This document shows, piece by piece, positions 46,840-61,200 of a stretch of 64,000 nucleotides of DNA. Origin of the DNA: Metopolophium dirhodum (lineage: Eukaryota; Arthropoda; Insecta; Hemiptera; Aphididae); assembly GCF_019925205.1 (NCBI RefSeq), contig NC_083565.1, positions 22,720,241 through 22,784,240 of the forward strand, in the 5' to 3' direction. Each line of letters begins with the position of its first letter. Position 1 is the stretch's first letter. The position numbers and the translations under genes were made by a program. The notes beneath the pieces are model-generated. The model made no database searches and was not told the DNA's origin. It was given only the letters and a program-made list of their open reading frames with translations.

Positions 46840-47326
46840 GTTTACACGAGTGAGCTGGGTATGGCTCCATCATAGATAATAAAGATATAACATAATGGAT
46901 AGGACATAATAGTCTTATCAGCGGTCTGATCTTCGAGGGGAACAATTGAGGCCAAGTCGAGTATCGACTATCAATATAAAGGAGCCTCAATTGCCTTCCC
47001 TCCGGGAACGCGGCCTGAAATGTATTTAAAATAGGCGTGGACTATCCATATCTATGGGCTTCATCCATAGCATGGATTAAGGTGTCAACAAACAAAGGAT
47101 CAACTTGATAATCAAACACTTAAGTTCGGCAACCTGAAACTCAGGATCTTTTTATTCAAAGTGTCCTAATAAGTCATAAGAAGGTTAGTTAGGTAAACCT
47201 ATGGTTAGTTGAAGCTATGGTGCGATGATAGACGACTACAATCACTGGTCATGAGCTTTGCGATGATCTTTTCCTACAAACTATAATGGTATTCGATATT
47301 ATAAACATAACAATGAAAGAAAATAT
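46840..47326. repeat. Right ~487-bp inverted arm of the ~9-kb structure
   Basis: Inverse of 38328-38789. The inner edge begins GTTTACACGAGTGAGCTGGG. Divergence between the arms is modest. Confidence 0.85.
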
Positions 47327-47350
47327 TTAAATATTATTAATTTGGTTATG

Positions 47351-47365
47351 TTAGGTTAGGTTAGG
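47351..47365 (+). repeat. Short telomere-type tract (TTAGG)3
   Basis: Three perfect units, preceded by TTATG and followed by ATAGG, just outside the right inverted arm. Short enough to be chance, but positioned at a repeat boundary. Confidence 0.5.
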
Positions 47366-47654
47366 ATAGGACAGTAAATTAGACGTTAACTAATTATCAT
47401 AGTTTTTAACACGGTCTTAAAGACTGTCAGCTAGAGTTGTACCAGTATAGTTATTAAAAACTTAAATACAGCCAACATTAAATAATGATTTTTTTAACAC
47501 AACAAATTATAAAAGTATTTTAAAATATAACAAAATATAATTTTATTAGGATTTTATAAGGTTTTCAATGCTTACTTTACCTATTGTAAATAGAAAATGT
47601 ATAAAATCAATAGTTTTAATTTAATATATAGTTTTGTTTTTTAATATCCTATTT

Positions 47655-48215
47655 TCAAAGAATTCTCAGGGTTTCCTTTCCACATTTTTTTACATTGTAC
47701 TAAATCTAATTTTTTTCCGCACATATTTACAAAGACTAAAACTATGTTTTTATTTGCATTTAGACTTTATAGTTTGTAATTTAATATTGACTGTAGACCC
47801 AGCCAAACACAATATTATTTTAAATTAAACATTATTTTATGTCCTTCATAAATTACAATCTAATAGTTGAGTCCGTGCAGGACCTTTTTCTCATTTAATT
47901 TTTTTGCATCCTTTATAAATTACATTCGTTTTTATACATTTTCTTATACATGTATTACGGTGATACACCTCTGATCATAATAACTGTTCGTATTATTATA
48001 ATGTAAACAATACTTAGTTTTTGGATTGTAGTTAATATGTATTGCAGTATTTAGCTTCCAGCGTATTCTTTTGTTAAGTGTTATTTCACACAGATTTCTC
48101 AAACAATTTTTTTTTCAATTCATTGAACTCTAGTAGATTTTTATCTATAAATATTTTTTAAAATTAACCGGCTATACCTGGGAGTACGCTGAGTACCCGT
48201 GTACTCCTAAAGCGT
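47655..48215. repeat. Array-junction repeat, right copy (inverse of 29050-29612)
   Basis: Reverse complement of the left junction copy with few differences. It ends at GGGAGTACGCTGAGTACCCG, immediately before satellite array B. The ~270 bases of degenerate satellite that follow the junction at 28.7-29.05 and 63.6-63.95 kb are missing here. Confidence 0.85.
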
Positions 48216-51200
48216 GTTCCTAAAGTAAAATTATTTCCACATTTTTATTTTTTGTTTTATAAAATTCATTTTCCTGCGGGCACCAACACCTCTCTTCAAT
48301 TTTTTTTTATGATTTTCATTGTAGCCAAATTTTTTAAACATTTAAAATGTTTTTCAACAATTACTTCGGAATGTGTGTTTCTAAAGTAAATTTTTTTCCA
48401 ATTTTTTTTTTTTGTTTTCTAAAATCTATTTGCCTGCGGGCGCCACACCTCCCTTCAATTTTTTTTTTATGATTTTCACTCTACCCACATTTTTAACATT
48501 GACAATCTGGTACCCTTTGAATAATTCTTTAATGAACTAAATATTTTGAAAAGTTTTTTCTGTTTAAGTTTCGGGACATTTTAGTTTGAACTTCGTAATG
48601 TGTGTTTCTACTGTAAATTTTTTTCCAATTTTTTTTTATGTTTTCTAAAATCTATTTGCCTGCGGGCGCCAACACCTCCCTTCAATTTTTTTTTTTAGTA
48701 CTGTAACTCTAGTTTGTATTGACTTGAAAATTGAAAACTTAGTGCCCCACGAATAATCCTTCTTTAATGAACTAAATATTTTGAATAGTTTTTTCTAAAT
48801 TTTTTTCCAAATTTTTTTTTTGTTTTCTAAAATCTATATGCCTGCGGGCGCCAACACCTCCCTTCAATTTTTTTTTTATGATTTTCACTCTACCCAAATT
48901 TTTAAACATTGACAATCTGGTACCCTTTGAATAATTCTTTAATGAACTAAATATTTTGAAAAGTTTTTTCTGTTTAAGTTTCGGGACATTTTAGTTTGAA
49001 CTTCGTAATGTGTGTTTCTACTGTAAATTTTTTTCCAATTTTTTTTTTTTGTTTTCAAAAATCTATTCGCCTGTGGGCGCCAACACCTCCCTTCAATTTT
49101 TTTTATTATTACTGTAACTCTAGTTTGTATTGACTTGAAAATTGTTAAATGAACAAAATATTTTGAATAGTTTTTTCTAAATTTTTTTTCAAATTTTTTT
49201 TTTTATTTTCTAAAATCTATTTGCCTGCGGGCGCCACACCTTCCTTCAATTTTTTTTTTATGAGTTTCACTCTACCCAAATTTTTAACATTGACAATCTG
49301 GTACCCTTTGAATAATTCTTTAATGAACTAAATATTTTGAAAAGTTTTTTCTGTTTAAGTTTCGGGACATTTTAGTTTGAACTTCGTAATGTGTGTTTCT
49401 ACTGTAAATTTTTTTCCAATTTTTTTCCAATTTTTTTTTTATTTTCTAAAATCTATTTGCCTGCGGGTGCCCACACCTCCCTTCAATTTTTTTTATTAGT
49501 ACTGTAACTCTAGTTTGTATTGACTTGAAAATTCTTTAATGAACAAAATATTTTGAATAGTTTTTTCTAAATTTTTTTCTAAATTTTTTTTTGGTTTTCT
49601 AAATTGCATTTGCCTGCGGGCGCCAACAACTCCCTTCAATTTTTTTTTTATGATTTTAACTTAAGTCAAATTTTTTAAACATTGACAATCTGGTACCCTT
49701 TGAATAATTCTCTAATGAACTAAATATTTTAAATAGTTTTTTCGGTTTAAGTTTCGGGACATTTTAGTTTGAACTTCGTAATGTGTGTATCTACTGTAAT
49801 TTTTTTTTTTTGATTTCTAAAATCTATTTGCCTGCGGGCGCCCACACCTCCCTTCAATTTTTTTTTTTTAGTACTGTAACTCTAGTTTGTATTGACTTGA
49901 AAATTGATTACTTGGTGCCCCACGATTAATCCTTCTTTAATGAACTAAATATTTTGAATAGTTTTTTCTAAATTATTTTCCAATTTTTCCAATTTCTAAA
50001 TTCTAAAATCTATTTGCCTGCGAGCGCCAACACCTCCCTTCAATTTTTTTTTTATGGTTTTAACTCAAGCCAAATTTTTTAAACATTGACAATCTGGTAC
50101 CCTTTGAATAATTCTTTAATGAACTAAATATTTTGAATAGTTTTTTCTGTTTAAGTTTCGAGACATTTTAGTTTGAACTTCGTAATGTGTGTTTCTACTG
50201 TAAATTTTTTTCCAATTTTTTTTTTGTTTTCTAAAATCTATTTGCCTGCTGGCGCCAACACCTCCCTTCAATTTTTTTTTTATGATTTTAACTTAAGTCA
50301 AATTTTTTAAACATTGACAATCTGGTACCCTTTGAATAATTCTCTAATGAACTAAATATTTTAAATAGTTTTTTCGGTTTAAGTTTCGGGACATTTTAGT
50401 TTGAACTTCGTAATGTGTGTATCTACTGTAATTTTTTTTCCAATTTTTTTTTTGTTTTCTAAAATCTATTTGCCTGCTGGCGCCAACACCTCCCTTCAAT
50501 TTTTTTTTTATGATTTTAACTTAAGTCAAATTTTTTAAACATTGACAATCTGGTACCCTTTGAATAATTCTCTAATGAACTAAATATTTTAAATAGTTTT
50601 TTCGGTTTAAGTTTCGGGACATTTTAGTTTGAACTTCGTAATGTGTGTATCTACTGTAATTTTTTTTTTTTGATTTCTAAAATCTATTTGCCTGCGGGCG
50701 CCCACACCTCCCTTCAATTTTTTTTTTTTAGTACTGTAACTCTAGTTTGTATTGACTTGAAAATTGATTACTTGGTGCCCCACGATTAATCCTTCTTTAA
50801 TGAACTAAATATTTTGAATAGTTTTTTCTAAATTTTTTTCCAATTTTTCCAATTTCTAAATTCTAAAATCTATTTGCCTGCGAGCGCCAACACCTCCCTT
50901 CAATTTTTTTTTTATGGTTTTAACTCAAGCCAAATTTTTTAAACATTGACAATCTGGTACCCTTTGAATAATTCTTTAATGAACTAAATATTTTGAATAG
51001 TTTTTTCTGTTTAAGATTTTGGAGATTTTAGATTGATGTTTGTAATGTGTGTTCCCACAATATAATTTATAAATATTTTTGTTTTCTAAAATCTATATTC
51101 CTGCGGGTGCCAACACCTCCCTTCAATTTTTTTTTTATGATTTAACCTCTAGCCAAATTTTTTATACATTGACAATCTGGTACCCTTTGAATAATCCTTG

Positions 51201-54200
51201 TTTAATGAAATAAATATTTTAAATAGTTTTTTCCGTTTAAGAAGCTGGGGATTTTGGTTTTTGTACTTTGTAATGTGTGATCATACAGTAAAATTAATTC
51301 AAAATTTTTTTTTGGTTTCCTAAAATGCATTTGCCTGCGGGCGCCAACACCCTCCTTCAATTTTTTTTTAATGATTTAAGCTCTAGCCAAATTTTTTAAA
51401 CATTGACAATCTGGTACCTTTATATAATCCTTATCTTTAATGAACTAAATATTTTGAATAGTTTCTTCTGTTTAAGATTCTGGGCATTTTAGTTTGTACT
51501 TTGTAATGTGTGATCATACAGTAAAATTAATTCAAAATTTTTTTTTGGTTTCCTAAAATGCATTTGCCTGCGGGCGCTAACACTCTCCTTCAATTTTTTT
51601 TTTAGTAATGCAACGCTAGTTGAATATTTTGTATTGACTTTAAAATTGATAACTTGGTGCCCTAAGAATAATCATTATTGAATGAACTAAATATTTTGAA
51701 TATTTTTTTCTGTTTACGATTATTGGCATTTTAGTTGGAAGTTTGTAATGTGTATTCCCACTATATAATTTATTTAATTTTTTTTCTTTTTAAATATGCA
51801 TTTGCCTGCGGGCGCCAACACCCTCCTTCAATTTTTTTTTTATGATTTAACCTCTAGCCAAATTTTTTATACATTGACAATCAGGTACCCTTTGAATAAT
51901 TCTCTAATGAAATAAATGTTTAAATAGTTTTTTCGGTTTAAGTTTCGGGACATTTTAGTTTGAACTTCGTAATGTGTGTATCTACTGTAATTTTTTTTTT
52001 TTTTATTTCTAAAATCTATTTGCCTGTGGGCGCCAACACCTCCCTTCAATTTTTTTTTTTTAGTACTGTAACTCTAGTTTGTATTGACTTGAAAATTGAA
52101 AACTTGGTGCCTCACGAATAATCCTTCTTTAATGAACTAAATATTTTGAATAGTTTTTTCTAAATTTTTTTCCAATTTTTCCAATTTCTAAAATCCATTT
52201 GCCTGCAGGCGCCACACCTATCCCTTCAATTTTTTTTTTATGATTAAAACTTAAGTCAAATTTTTTAAACATTGACAATCTGATACCCTTTGAATAATTC
52301 TCTAATGAACTAAATATTTTGAATAGTTTTTTTTGTTTAAGATTCTGGGCATTTTAGTTTGTACTTCGTAATGTGTGTATCTACTGTAATTTTTTTTTTT
52401 TGATTTCAAAAATCTATTTGCCTGCGGGCGCCCACACCTCCCTTCAATTTTTTTTTTTTAGTACTGTAACTCTAGTTTGTATTGACTTGAAAATTGATTA
52501 CTTGGTGCCCCACGATTAATCCTTCTTTAATGAACTAAATATTTTGAATAGTTTTTTCTAAATTTTTTTCCAATTTTTCCAATTTCTAAATTCTAAAATC
52601 TATTTGCCTGCGAGCGCCAAAACCTCTCTTCAATTTTTTTTTTATGGTTTTTACTCAAGCCAAATTTTTTAAACATTGACAATCTGGTACCCTTTGAATA
52701 ATTCTGTAATGAACTAAATATTTTTAATAGTTTTTTCGGTTTAAGTTTCGGGACATTTTAGTTTGAACTTCGTAATGTGTGTATCTACTGTAAATTTTTT
52801 TCCAATTTTTTTTTATGTTTTCTAAAATCTATTTGCCTGCGGGCGCCAACACCTCCCTTCAATTTTTTTTTTTTAGTACTGTAACTCTATTTTGTATTGA
52901 CTTGAAAATTGAAAACTTGGTGCCCCAAGAATAATCCTTCTTTAATGAACTAAATATTTTGAATAGTTTTTTCTAAATTTTTTTCCAAATTTTTTTTTTG
53001 TTTTCTAAAATCTATATGCCTGCGGGCGCCAACACCTCCCTTCAATTTTTTTTTTATGATTTAACCTCTAGCCAAATTTTTTATACATTGACAATCTGGT
53101 ACCCTTTGAATAATCCTTGTTTAATGAAATAAATATTTTAAATAGTTTTTTCCGTTTAAGAAGCTGGGGATTTTAGTTTTTGTACTTTGTAATGTGTGAT
53201 CATACAGTAAAATTAATTCAAAATTTTTTTTCGGTTTCCTAAAATGCATTTGCCTGCGGGCGTCAACACCCTCCTTCAATTTTTTTTTTATGATTTAAGC
53301 TCTAGCCAAATTTTTTAAACATTGACAATCTGGTACCTTTATATAATCCTTATCTTTAATGAACTAAATATTTTGAATAGTTTCTTCTGTTTAAGATTCT
53401 GGGCATTTAAGTTTGTACTTTGTAATGTGTATTCCTAGAGTTAAATTTTTCAAAATTTTTTTTTGGTTTCCTAAAATGCATTTGCCTGCGGGCGCTAACA
53501 CTCTCCTTCAATTTTTTTTTTTAGTAATGCAACGCTAGTTGAATATTTTGTATTGACTTTAAAATTGATAACTTGGTGCCCTAAGAATAATCATTATTGA
53601 ATGAACTAAATATTTTGAATATTTTTTTCTGTTTACGATTATTGGCATTTTAGTTGGAAGTTTGTAATGTGTATTCCCACTATATAATTTATTTAATTTT
53701 TTTTCTTTTTAAATATGCATTTGCCTGCGGGCGCCAACACCCTCCTTCAGTTTTTTTTTTATGATTTAACCTCTAGCCAAATTTTTTATACATTGACAAT
53801 CAGGTACCCTTTGAATAATTCTCTAATGAAATAAATATTTTAAATAGTTTTTTCGGTTTAAGTTTCGGGACATTTTAGTTTGAACTTCGTAATGTGTGTA
53901 TCTACTGTAATTTTTTTTTTTTGATTTCTAAAATCTATTTGCCTGTGGGCGCCAACACCTCCCTTCAATTTTTTTTTTTTAGTACTGTAACTCTAGTTTG
54001 TATTGACTTGAAAATTGAAAACTTGGTGCCTCACGAATAATCCTTCTTTAATGAACTAAATATTTTGAATAGTTTTTTCTAAATTTTTTTCCAATTTTTC
54101 CAATTTCTAAAATCCATTTGCCTGCAGGCGCCACACCTATCCCTTCAATTTTTTTTTTATGATTAAAACTTAAGTCAAATTTTTTAAACATTGACAATCT

Positions 54201-57200
54201 GGTACCCTTTGAATAATTCTTTAATGAACTAAATATGTTAAATAGTTTTTTCTGTTTAATTTTCGGGACATTTTAGTTTGAACTTGTAATGTGTGTATCT
54301 ACTGTAATTTTCTTTTTTTGATTTCTAAAATCTATTTGCCTGTGGGCGCCAACACCTCTCTTTAATTTTTTTTTTTTACGATTTTATTTCTAGCCAAATT
54401 ATTTAAACATTGACAATCTGAAACCCTTTGAATAATTCTTTAATGAACTAAATATTTTGAATAATTTTTTCTGTTGAAGTTTCGGGACATTTTAGTTTGT
54501 ATTGACTTGAAAATTGAAAACTTGGTGCCCCACGAATAATCCTTTTTTAATGAACAAATGATTTTGAATGGTTTTTTCTAAATTTTTTTCCAAATTTTTT
54601 TTTTGTTTTCTAAAATCTATATGCCTGCGGGCGACAACACCTCCTTCAATTTTTTTTTATGATTTTAACTCTGGCCAAATTTTTAAACATTGACAATCTG
54701 GTACCCTTTGAATAATTTATTAATGAACTAAATATTTTGAATAGTTTTTTCTGTTTAAGTTTCGGGACATTTTAGTTTGAACTTCGTAATGTGTGTATCT
54801 ACTGTAATTTTTTTTCCAATTTTTTTTTTGTTTTCTAAAATCTATGTGCCTGCTGGCGCCAACACCTCCCTTCAATTTTTTTTTTATGATTTTAACTTAA
54901 GTCAAATTTTTTAAACATTGACAATCTGGTACCCTTTGAATAATTCTCTAATGAACTAAATATTTTAAATAGTTTTTTCGGTTTAAGTTTCGGGACATTT
55001 TAGTTTGAACTTCGTAATGTGTGTATCTACTGTAATTTTTTTTTTTTGTTTTCTAAAATCTATTTGCCTGCTGGCGCCAACACCTCCCTTCAATTTTTTT
55101 TTTATGATTTTAACTTAAGTCAAATTTTTTAAACATTGACAATCTGGTACCCTTTGAATAATTCTCTAATGAACTAAATATTTTTAATAGTTTTTTCTGT
55201 TTAAGTTTCGGGACATTTTAGTTTGAACTTCGTAATGTGTGTTTCTACTGTAAATTTTTTTCCAATTTTTTTTTATGTTTTCTAAAATCTATTTGCCTGC
55301 GGGCGCCAACACCTCCCTTCAATTTTTTTTTTTTAGTACTGTAACTCTATTTTGTATTGACTTGAAAATTGAAAACTTGGTGCCCCACGAATAATCCTTC
55401 TTTAATGAACTAAATATTTTGAATAGTTTTTTCTAAATTTTTTTCCAAATTTTTTTTTTGTTTTCTAAAATCTATATGCCTCCGGGCGCCAACACCTCCC
55501 TTCAATTTTTTTTTTATGATTTTCACTCTACCCAAATTTTTAACATTGACAATCTGGTACCCTTTGAATAATTCTTTAATGAACTAAATATTTTGAATAG
55601 TTTTTTCTGTTTAAGATTTTGGAGATTTTAGATTGATGTTTGTAATGTGTGTTCCCACAATATAATTTATAAATATTTTTGTTTTCTAAAATCTATATTC
55701 CTGCGGGTGCCAACACCTCCCTTCAATTTTTTTTTTATGATTTAACCTCTAGCCAAATTTTTTATACATTGACAATCTGGTACCTTTATATAATCCTTAT
55801 CTTTAATGAACTAAATATTTTGAATAGTTTCTTCTGTTGAAGATTCTGGGCATTTAAGTTTGTACTTTGTAATGTGTATTCCTAGAGTTAAATTTTTCAA
55901 AATTTTTTTTTGGTTTCCTAAAATGCATTTGCCTGCGGGCGCTAACACTCTCCTTCAATTTTTTTTTTATGATTTAACCTCTAGCCAAAATTTTTATACA
56001 TTGACAATCAGGTACCCTTTGAATAATTCTCTAATGAACTAAATATTTTAAATAGTTTTTTCGGTTTAAGTTTCGGGACATTTTAGTTTGAACTTCGTAA
56101 TGTGTGTATCTACTGTAATTTTTTTTTTTTGATTTCTAAAATCTATTTGCCTGTGGGCGCAAACACCTCCCTTCAATTTTTTTTTTTTAGTAATGTAACT
56201 CTAGTTTGTATTGACTTGAAAATTGAAAACTTGGTGCCTCACGAATAATCCTTCTTTAATGAACTAAATATTTTGAATAGTTTTTTCTAAATTTTTTTCC
56301 AATTTTTCCAATTTCTAAAATCCATTTGCCTGCGGGCGCCAACACCTCCCTTCAATTTTTTTTTATTAAATCATAAAATTAAATTTATATAAATTTTTGT
56401 TTTCTAAAATCTATATGCTTGCGGGCGCCAACACCTCCCTTCAATTTTTTTTTTATGATTTTAACTCTAGCCAAATTTTTTAAACATTGACAATCTGGTA
56501 CCCTTTGAATAATTCTTTAATGAACTAAATATGTTAAATAGTTTTTTCTGTTTAATTTTCGGGACATTTTAGTTTGAACTTGTAATGTGTGTATCTACTG
56601 TAATTTTCTTTTTTTGATTTCTAAAATCTATTTGCCTGTGGGCGCCAACACCTCTCTTTAATTTTTTTTTTTTGTGATTTTATTTCTAGCCAAATTATTT
56701 AAACATTGACAATCTGAAACCCTTTGAATAATTCTTTAATGAACTAAATATTTTGAATAATTTTTTCTGTTGAAGTTTCGGGACATTTTAGTTTGTATTG
56801 ACTTGAAAATTGATAACTTGGTGCCCCGCGATTAATCATTCTTCAATGAACTAAATATTTTGAATAGTTTTTTCTAAATTTTTTTCCAATTTTTCCAATT
56901 TCTAAAATCCATTTGCCTGCGGGCGCCACACCTCCCTTCAAATTTTTTTTTATGATGAAAACTTAAGTCAAATTTTTTAAACATTGACAATCTGATACCC
57001 TTTGAATAATTCTCTAATGAACTAATTATTTTGAATAGTTTTTTTTGTTTAAGATTCTGGGCATTTTAGTTTGTACTTTGTAATGTGTATTCTTACGATT
57101 AAATTTTTTCTAAATGTTTTTTTAGTTTTCTAAAATTCATTCGCCTGCGGGCGCTAACACCTCCCTTCAATTTTTTTTATTAAATCATAAAATTAAATTT

Positions 57201-58238
57201 ATATAAATTTTTGTTTTCTAAAATCTATAAGCTTGCGGGCACCAACACCTCCCTTCAATTTTTTTTTTATAATTTTAACTCTAGCCAAATTTTTAACATT
57301 GACAATCTGAAACCCTTTGAATAATTCTTTAATGAACTAAATATTTTGAATAATTTTTTCTGTTGAAGTTTCGGGGCATTTTAGTTTGGACTTCGTAATG
57401 TGTGTTTCTACTGTGAATTTTTTTCCAATTTTTTTTTTTGTTTTCTAAAATCTATTTGCCTGTGGGCGCCCACACGTCCCTTCAATTTTTTTTTATGATT
57501 TTAACTCTGGCCAAATTTTTAAACATTGACAATCTGGTACCCTTTGAATAATTTATTAATGAACTAAATATTTTGAATAGTTTTTTCTGTTTAATTTTCG
57601 GGGCATTTTAGTTTGAACTTCGTAATGTGTGTTTCTACTGTGAATTTTTTTCCAATTTTTTTTTTTGTTTTCTAAAATCTATTTGCCTGTGGGCGCCCAC
57701 ACGTCCCTTCAATTTTTTTTTTTTAGTACTGTAACTCTAGTTTTTATTGACTTGGAAATTGAAAACTTGGTGCCCCACGAATGATTATTCTTTAATGAAC
57801 TAAATATTTTGAATAGTTTTTTCTAAATTTTTTTCGTAATTTTTTTTTTGTTTTCTAAAATCTATATGCCTGCAGGCGCCAACACCTCCCTTTAATTTTT
57901 TTTTAATGATTTTAACTCTAGCCAAAGTATTTAAACATTAACATTCAGGTACCCTTTGAATAATTCTTTAATGAACTAAATAGTTTGATTAATTTTTTCT
58001 GTTTAAGATTTTGGAGATTTTAGATTGATGTTTGTAATGTGTTTTCCCACAATATAATTTATATAAATTTAGCCTAACCTGGTGCCATACGAATATTCCT
58101 TCTTTAATGAACTAAATATTTTGAATAGTTTTTTTTGTTTAAGATTCTGGGCATTTTAGTTTGTACTTTGTTGTATTCTTACAGTTAAATTTTTTCTAAA
58201 TTTTTTTTTGGTTTTCTAAATTGCATTTGCCTGCATTT
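48215..58238 (-). repeat. Satellite array B (~10 kb), - orientation
   Basis: About 50 monomers sharing the core TTGCCTGCGGGCGCCAACACC followed by TCCCTTCAA and a T run. Two monomer types can be told apart: one of ~230 bp with ACATTGACAATCTGGTACCC and TTTCGGGACATTTTAG, and one of ~150-190 bp with TTGTATTGACTTGAAAATTG and TTGGTGCCCCACGA. Types alternate locally. Larger blocks are duplicated, for example 49.8-50.0 with 50.7-50.9 kb (offset 860) and 51.6-52.2 with 53.5-54.1 kb (offset ~1920). No transposase or other gene is embedded. Confidence 0.92.
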
Positions 58239-58239
58239 A

Positions 58240-58264
58240 CCTAACCTAACCTAACCTAACCTAA
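58240..58264 (+). repeat. Interstitial telomeric tract (CCTAA)5
   Basis: Five perfect CCTAA units. It lies exactly at the point where satellite orientation flips from - (array B) to + (array C). CCTAA is the complement of TTAGG, the insect telomere unit. In this direction it reads like a left chromosome end followed by subtelomeric satellite. Confidence 0.85.
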
Positions 58265-58265
58265 C

Positions 58266-61200
58266 TGTATGATAACACATTACAAAGTACAATCTAAAAT
58301 ACCCAGAATATTAAACAGAAAAAACTATTTAAAAATTAAAATATTTATTTCATTAAACAAGGATTATTCAAAGGGTACCAGATTTTCAATGTATAAAAAA
58401 TTTTGCTAGAGGTTAAATCGTAAAAAAAAAATTGAAGGAGGGTGTTGGCGCCAACAGGTAAATGCATTTTAGGAAACCAAAAAAAAATTTTGAAAAATTT
58501 AACTCTAGGAATACAGATTACAAAGTACAAACTTAAATGCCTAGAATCTTAAACAGAAGAAACTATTCAAAATATTTAGTTCAATAAAGAATGATTATTC
58601 ATAGGGCACCAAGTAATCAATTTTCAAGTTCAATACAAAATATTCAACTAGTTGCATTCCAAAAAAAAAAAATTGAAGGAGGGTGTTGGCGCCTGCAGGC
58701 AAATGCGTTTTTTAAAAGAAAAAAAAAATTAAATAAATTATATTGTGGGAATACACATTACAAACTTCCAACTAAAATGCCAAGAATCGTAAACAGAAAA
58801 AAATATTCAAAATATTTAGTTCATTCAAGAATAATTATTCACAGGGCACCATGTTATCAATTTTCAAGTCAATACAAATTATTCAACTAGCGTTGCATAA
58901 CTAAAAAAAAAAATTGAAGGAGGGTGTTGGCGCCCACAGGCAAATGCACTTTAGGAAACCAAAAAAAATACTGAATAAATTTAACGGTAGGAATACACAT
59001 TACAAAGTACAAACTAAAATGCCCAGAATCTTAAACAGAAAAAACTATTCAAAATATTTAGTTCATTAAAGATAAGGATTATATAAAGGTACCAGATTGT
59101 CAATGTTTAAAAAATTTGACTAGAGCTTAAATCATAAAAAAAAAATTGAAGGAGGTTGTTGACGCCCGCAGGCAAATGCATTTTAGGAAACCAAAAAAAA
59201 ATTTTGAATTAATTTTACTGTATGATCACACATTACAAAGTACAAACTAAAATGCCCAGAATCTTAAACAGAAAAAACTATTTAAAATATTTATTTCATT
59301 AAAAAAGGATTATTCAAAGGGTACCAGATTGTCAATGTATAAAAAATTTGGCTAGAGGTTAAATCATAAAAAAAAAATTGAAGGAGGGTGTTGGCGCCCG
59401 CAGGCAAATGCATTTTAGGAAACCAAAAAAAAATTTGAATTAATTTTACTGTATGATCACACATTACAAAGTACAAAAACTAAAATCCCCAGCTTCTTAA
59501 ACAGAAAAAACTATTTAAAATATTTATTTGATTAAACAAGGATTATTCAAAGGGTACCAGATTGTCAATGTATAAAAAATTTTGCTAGAGGTTAAATCGT
59601 AAAAAAAATATTGAAGGAGGGTGTTGGCGCCCGCAGGCAAATGCATTATAGGAAACCAAAAAAAAATTTTGAAAAATTTAACTCTAGGAATACACATTAC
59701 AAAGTACAAACTAAAATGCCCAAAATCTTAAACAGAAGAAACTATTCAAAATATTTAGTTCATTAAAGATAAGGATTATATAAAGGTACCAGATTGTCAA
59801 TGTTTAAAAAATTTGGCTAGAGCTTAAATCATTAAAAAAAAATTGAAGGAGGGTGTTGGCGCCCGCAGGCAAATGCATTTTAGGAAACCAAAAAAAAATT
59901 TTGAATTAATTTTACTGTATGATCACACATTACAAAGTACAAACTAAAATGCCCAGCTTCTTAAACAGAAAAAACTATTTAAAATATTTATTTCATTAAA
60001 CAAGGATTATTCAAAGGGTACCAGATTGTCAATATATAAAAAATTTGGCTAGAGGTTAAATCATAAAAAAAAAATTAAAGGAGGGTGTTGGCGCCCGCAG
60101 GCAAATGCATTTTTAAAAAGAAAAAAAAATTAAATAAATTATATTGTGGGAATACACATTACAAAGTACAAATTAAAATCCCCAGAATCGTAAACAGAAA
60201 ATATATTCAAAATATTTAGTTCATTCAAGAACGATTATTCACAGGGCACCAAGTTATCAATTTTCAATTCAATACAAAATATTCAACTAGAGTCAGATTA
60301 CTAAAAAAAAAAATTGTAGGAGGGTGTTGGCGCCCGCAGGCAAATGCATTTTAGGAAACCAAAAAAAAAATTGAACGGTAGGAATACACATTACAAAGTA
60401 CAAACTAAAATGCCCAGAATCTTAAACAGAAGAAACTATTCAAAATATTTAGTTCATTAAAAAAGGATTATTCAAAGGGTACCAGATTGTCAATGTATAA
60501 AAAATTTGGCTAGAGGTTAAATCATAAAAAAAAAATTGAAGGAGGGTGTTGGCGCCCGCAGGCAAATGCATTTTAGGAAACCAAAAAAAAATTTGAATTA
60601 ATTTTACTGTATGATCACACATTACAAAGTACAAAAACTAAAATCCCCAGCTTCTTAAACAGAAAAAACTATTTAAAATATTTATTTGATTAAACAAGGA
60701 TTATTCAAAGGGTACCAGATTGTCAATGTATAAAAAATTTTGCTAGAGGTTAAATCGTAAAAAAAATATTGAAGGAGGGTGTTGGCGCCCGCAGGCAAAT
60801 GCATTATAGGAAACCAAAAAAAAATTTTGAAAAATTTAACTCTAGGAATACACATTACAAAGTACAAACTAAAATGCCCAAAATCTTAAACAGAAAAAAC
60901 TGTTTAAAATATTTATTTCATTAAAAAAGGATTATTCAAAGGGTTCCAGATTGTCAATGTTTCCAAAATTTGGCTAGAGGTTTAATAATTAAAAAAAAAT
61001 TGAAGGAGGGTGTTGGCGCCCGCAGGCAAATGCATTTTAGGAAACCAAAAAAAAATTTGAATTAATTTTACTGTATGATCACACATTACAAAGTACAAAA
61101 TCTAAAATCCCCAGCTTCTTAAACAGAAAAAACTATTTAAAATATTTAATTCATTAAACAAGGATTATTCAAAGGGTACCAGATTGTCAATGTATAAAAA

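Larger units (their letters stand above)
38328..47326. mobile_element. ~9-kb structure with long inverted ends, hAT nested inside
   Basis: Arms 38328-38789 and 46840-47326 bracket about 8 kb, of which 4.8 kb is a later hAT insertion. The remaining ~3.2 kb has no recognisable transposase. Long arms with no visible target duplication could mean a DNA transposon with long terminal repeats, or a segmental inverted duplication. A (TTAGG)3 tract lies 25 bases beyond the right arm. Confidence 0.5.
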
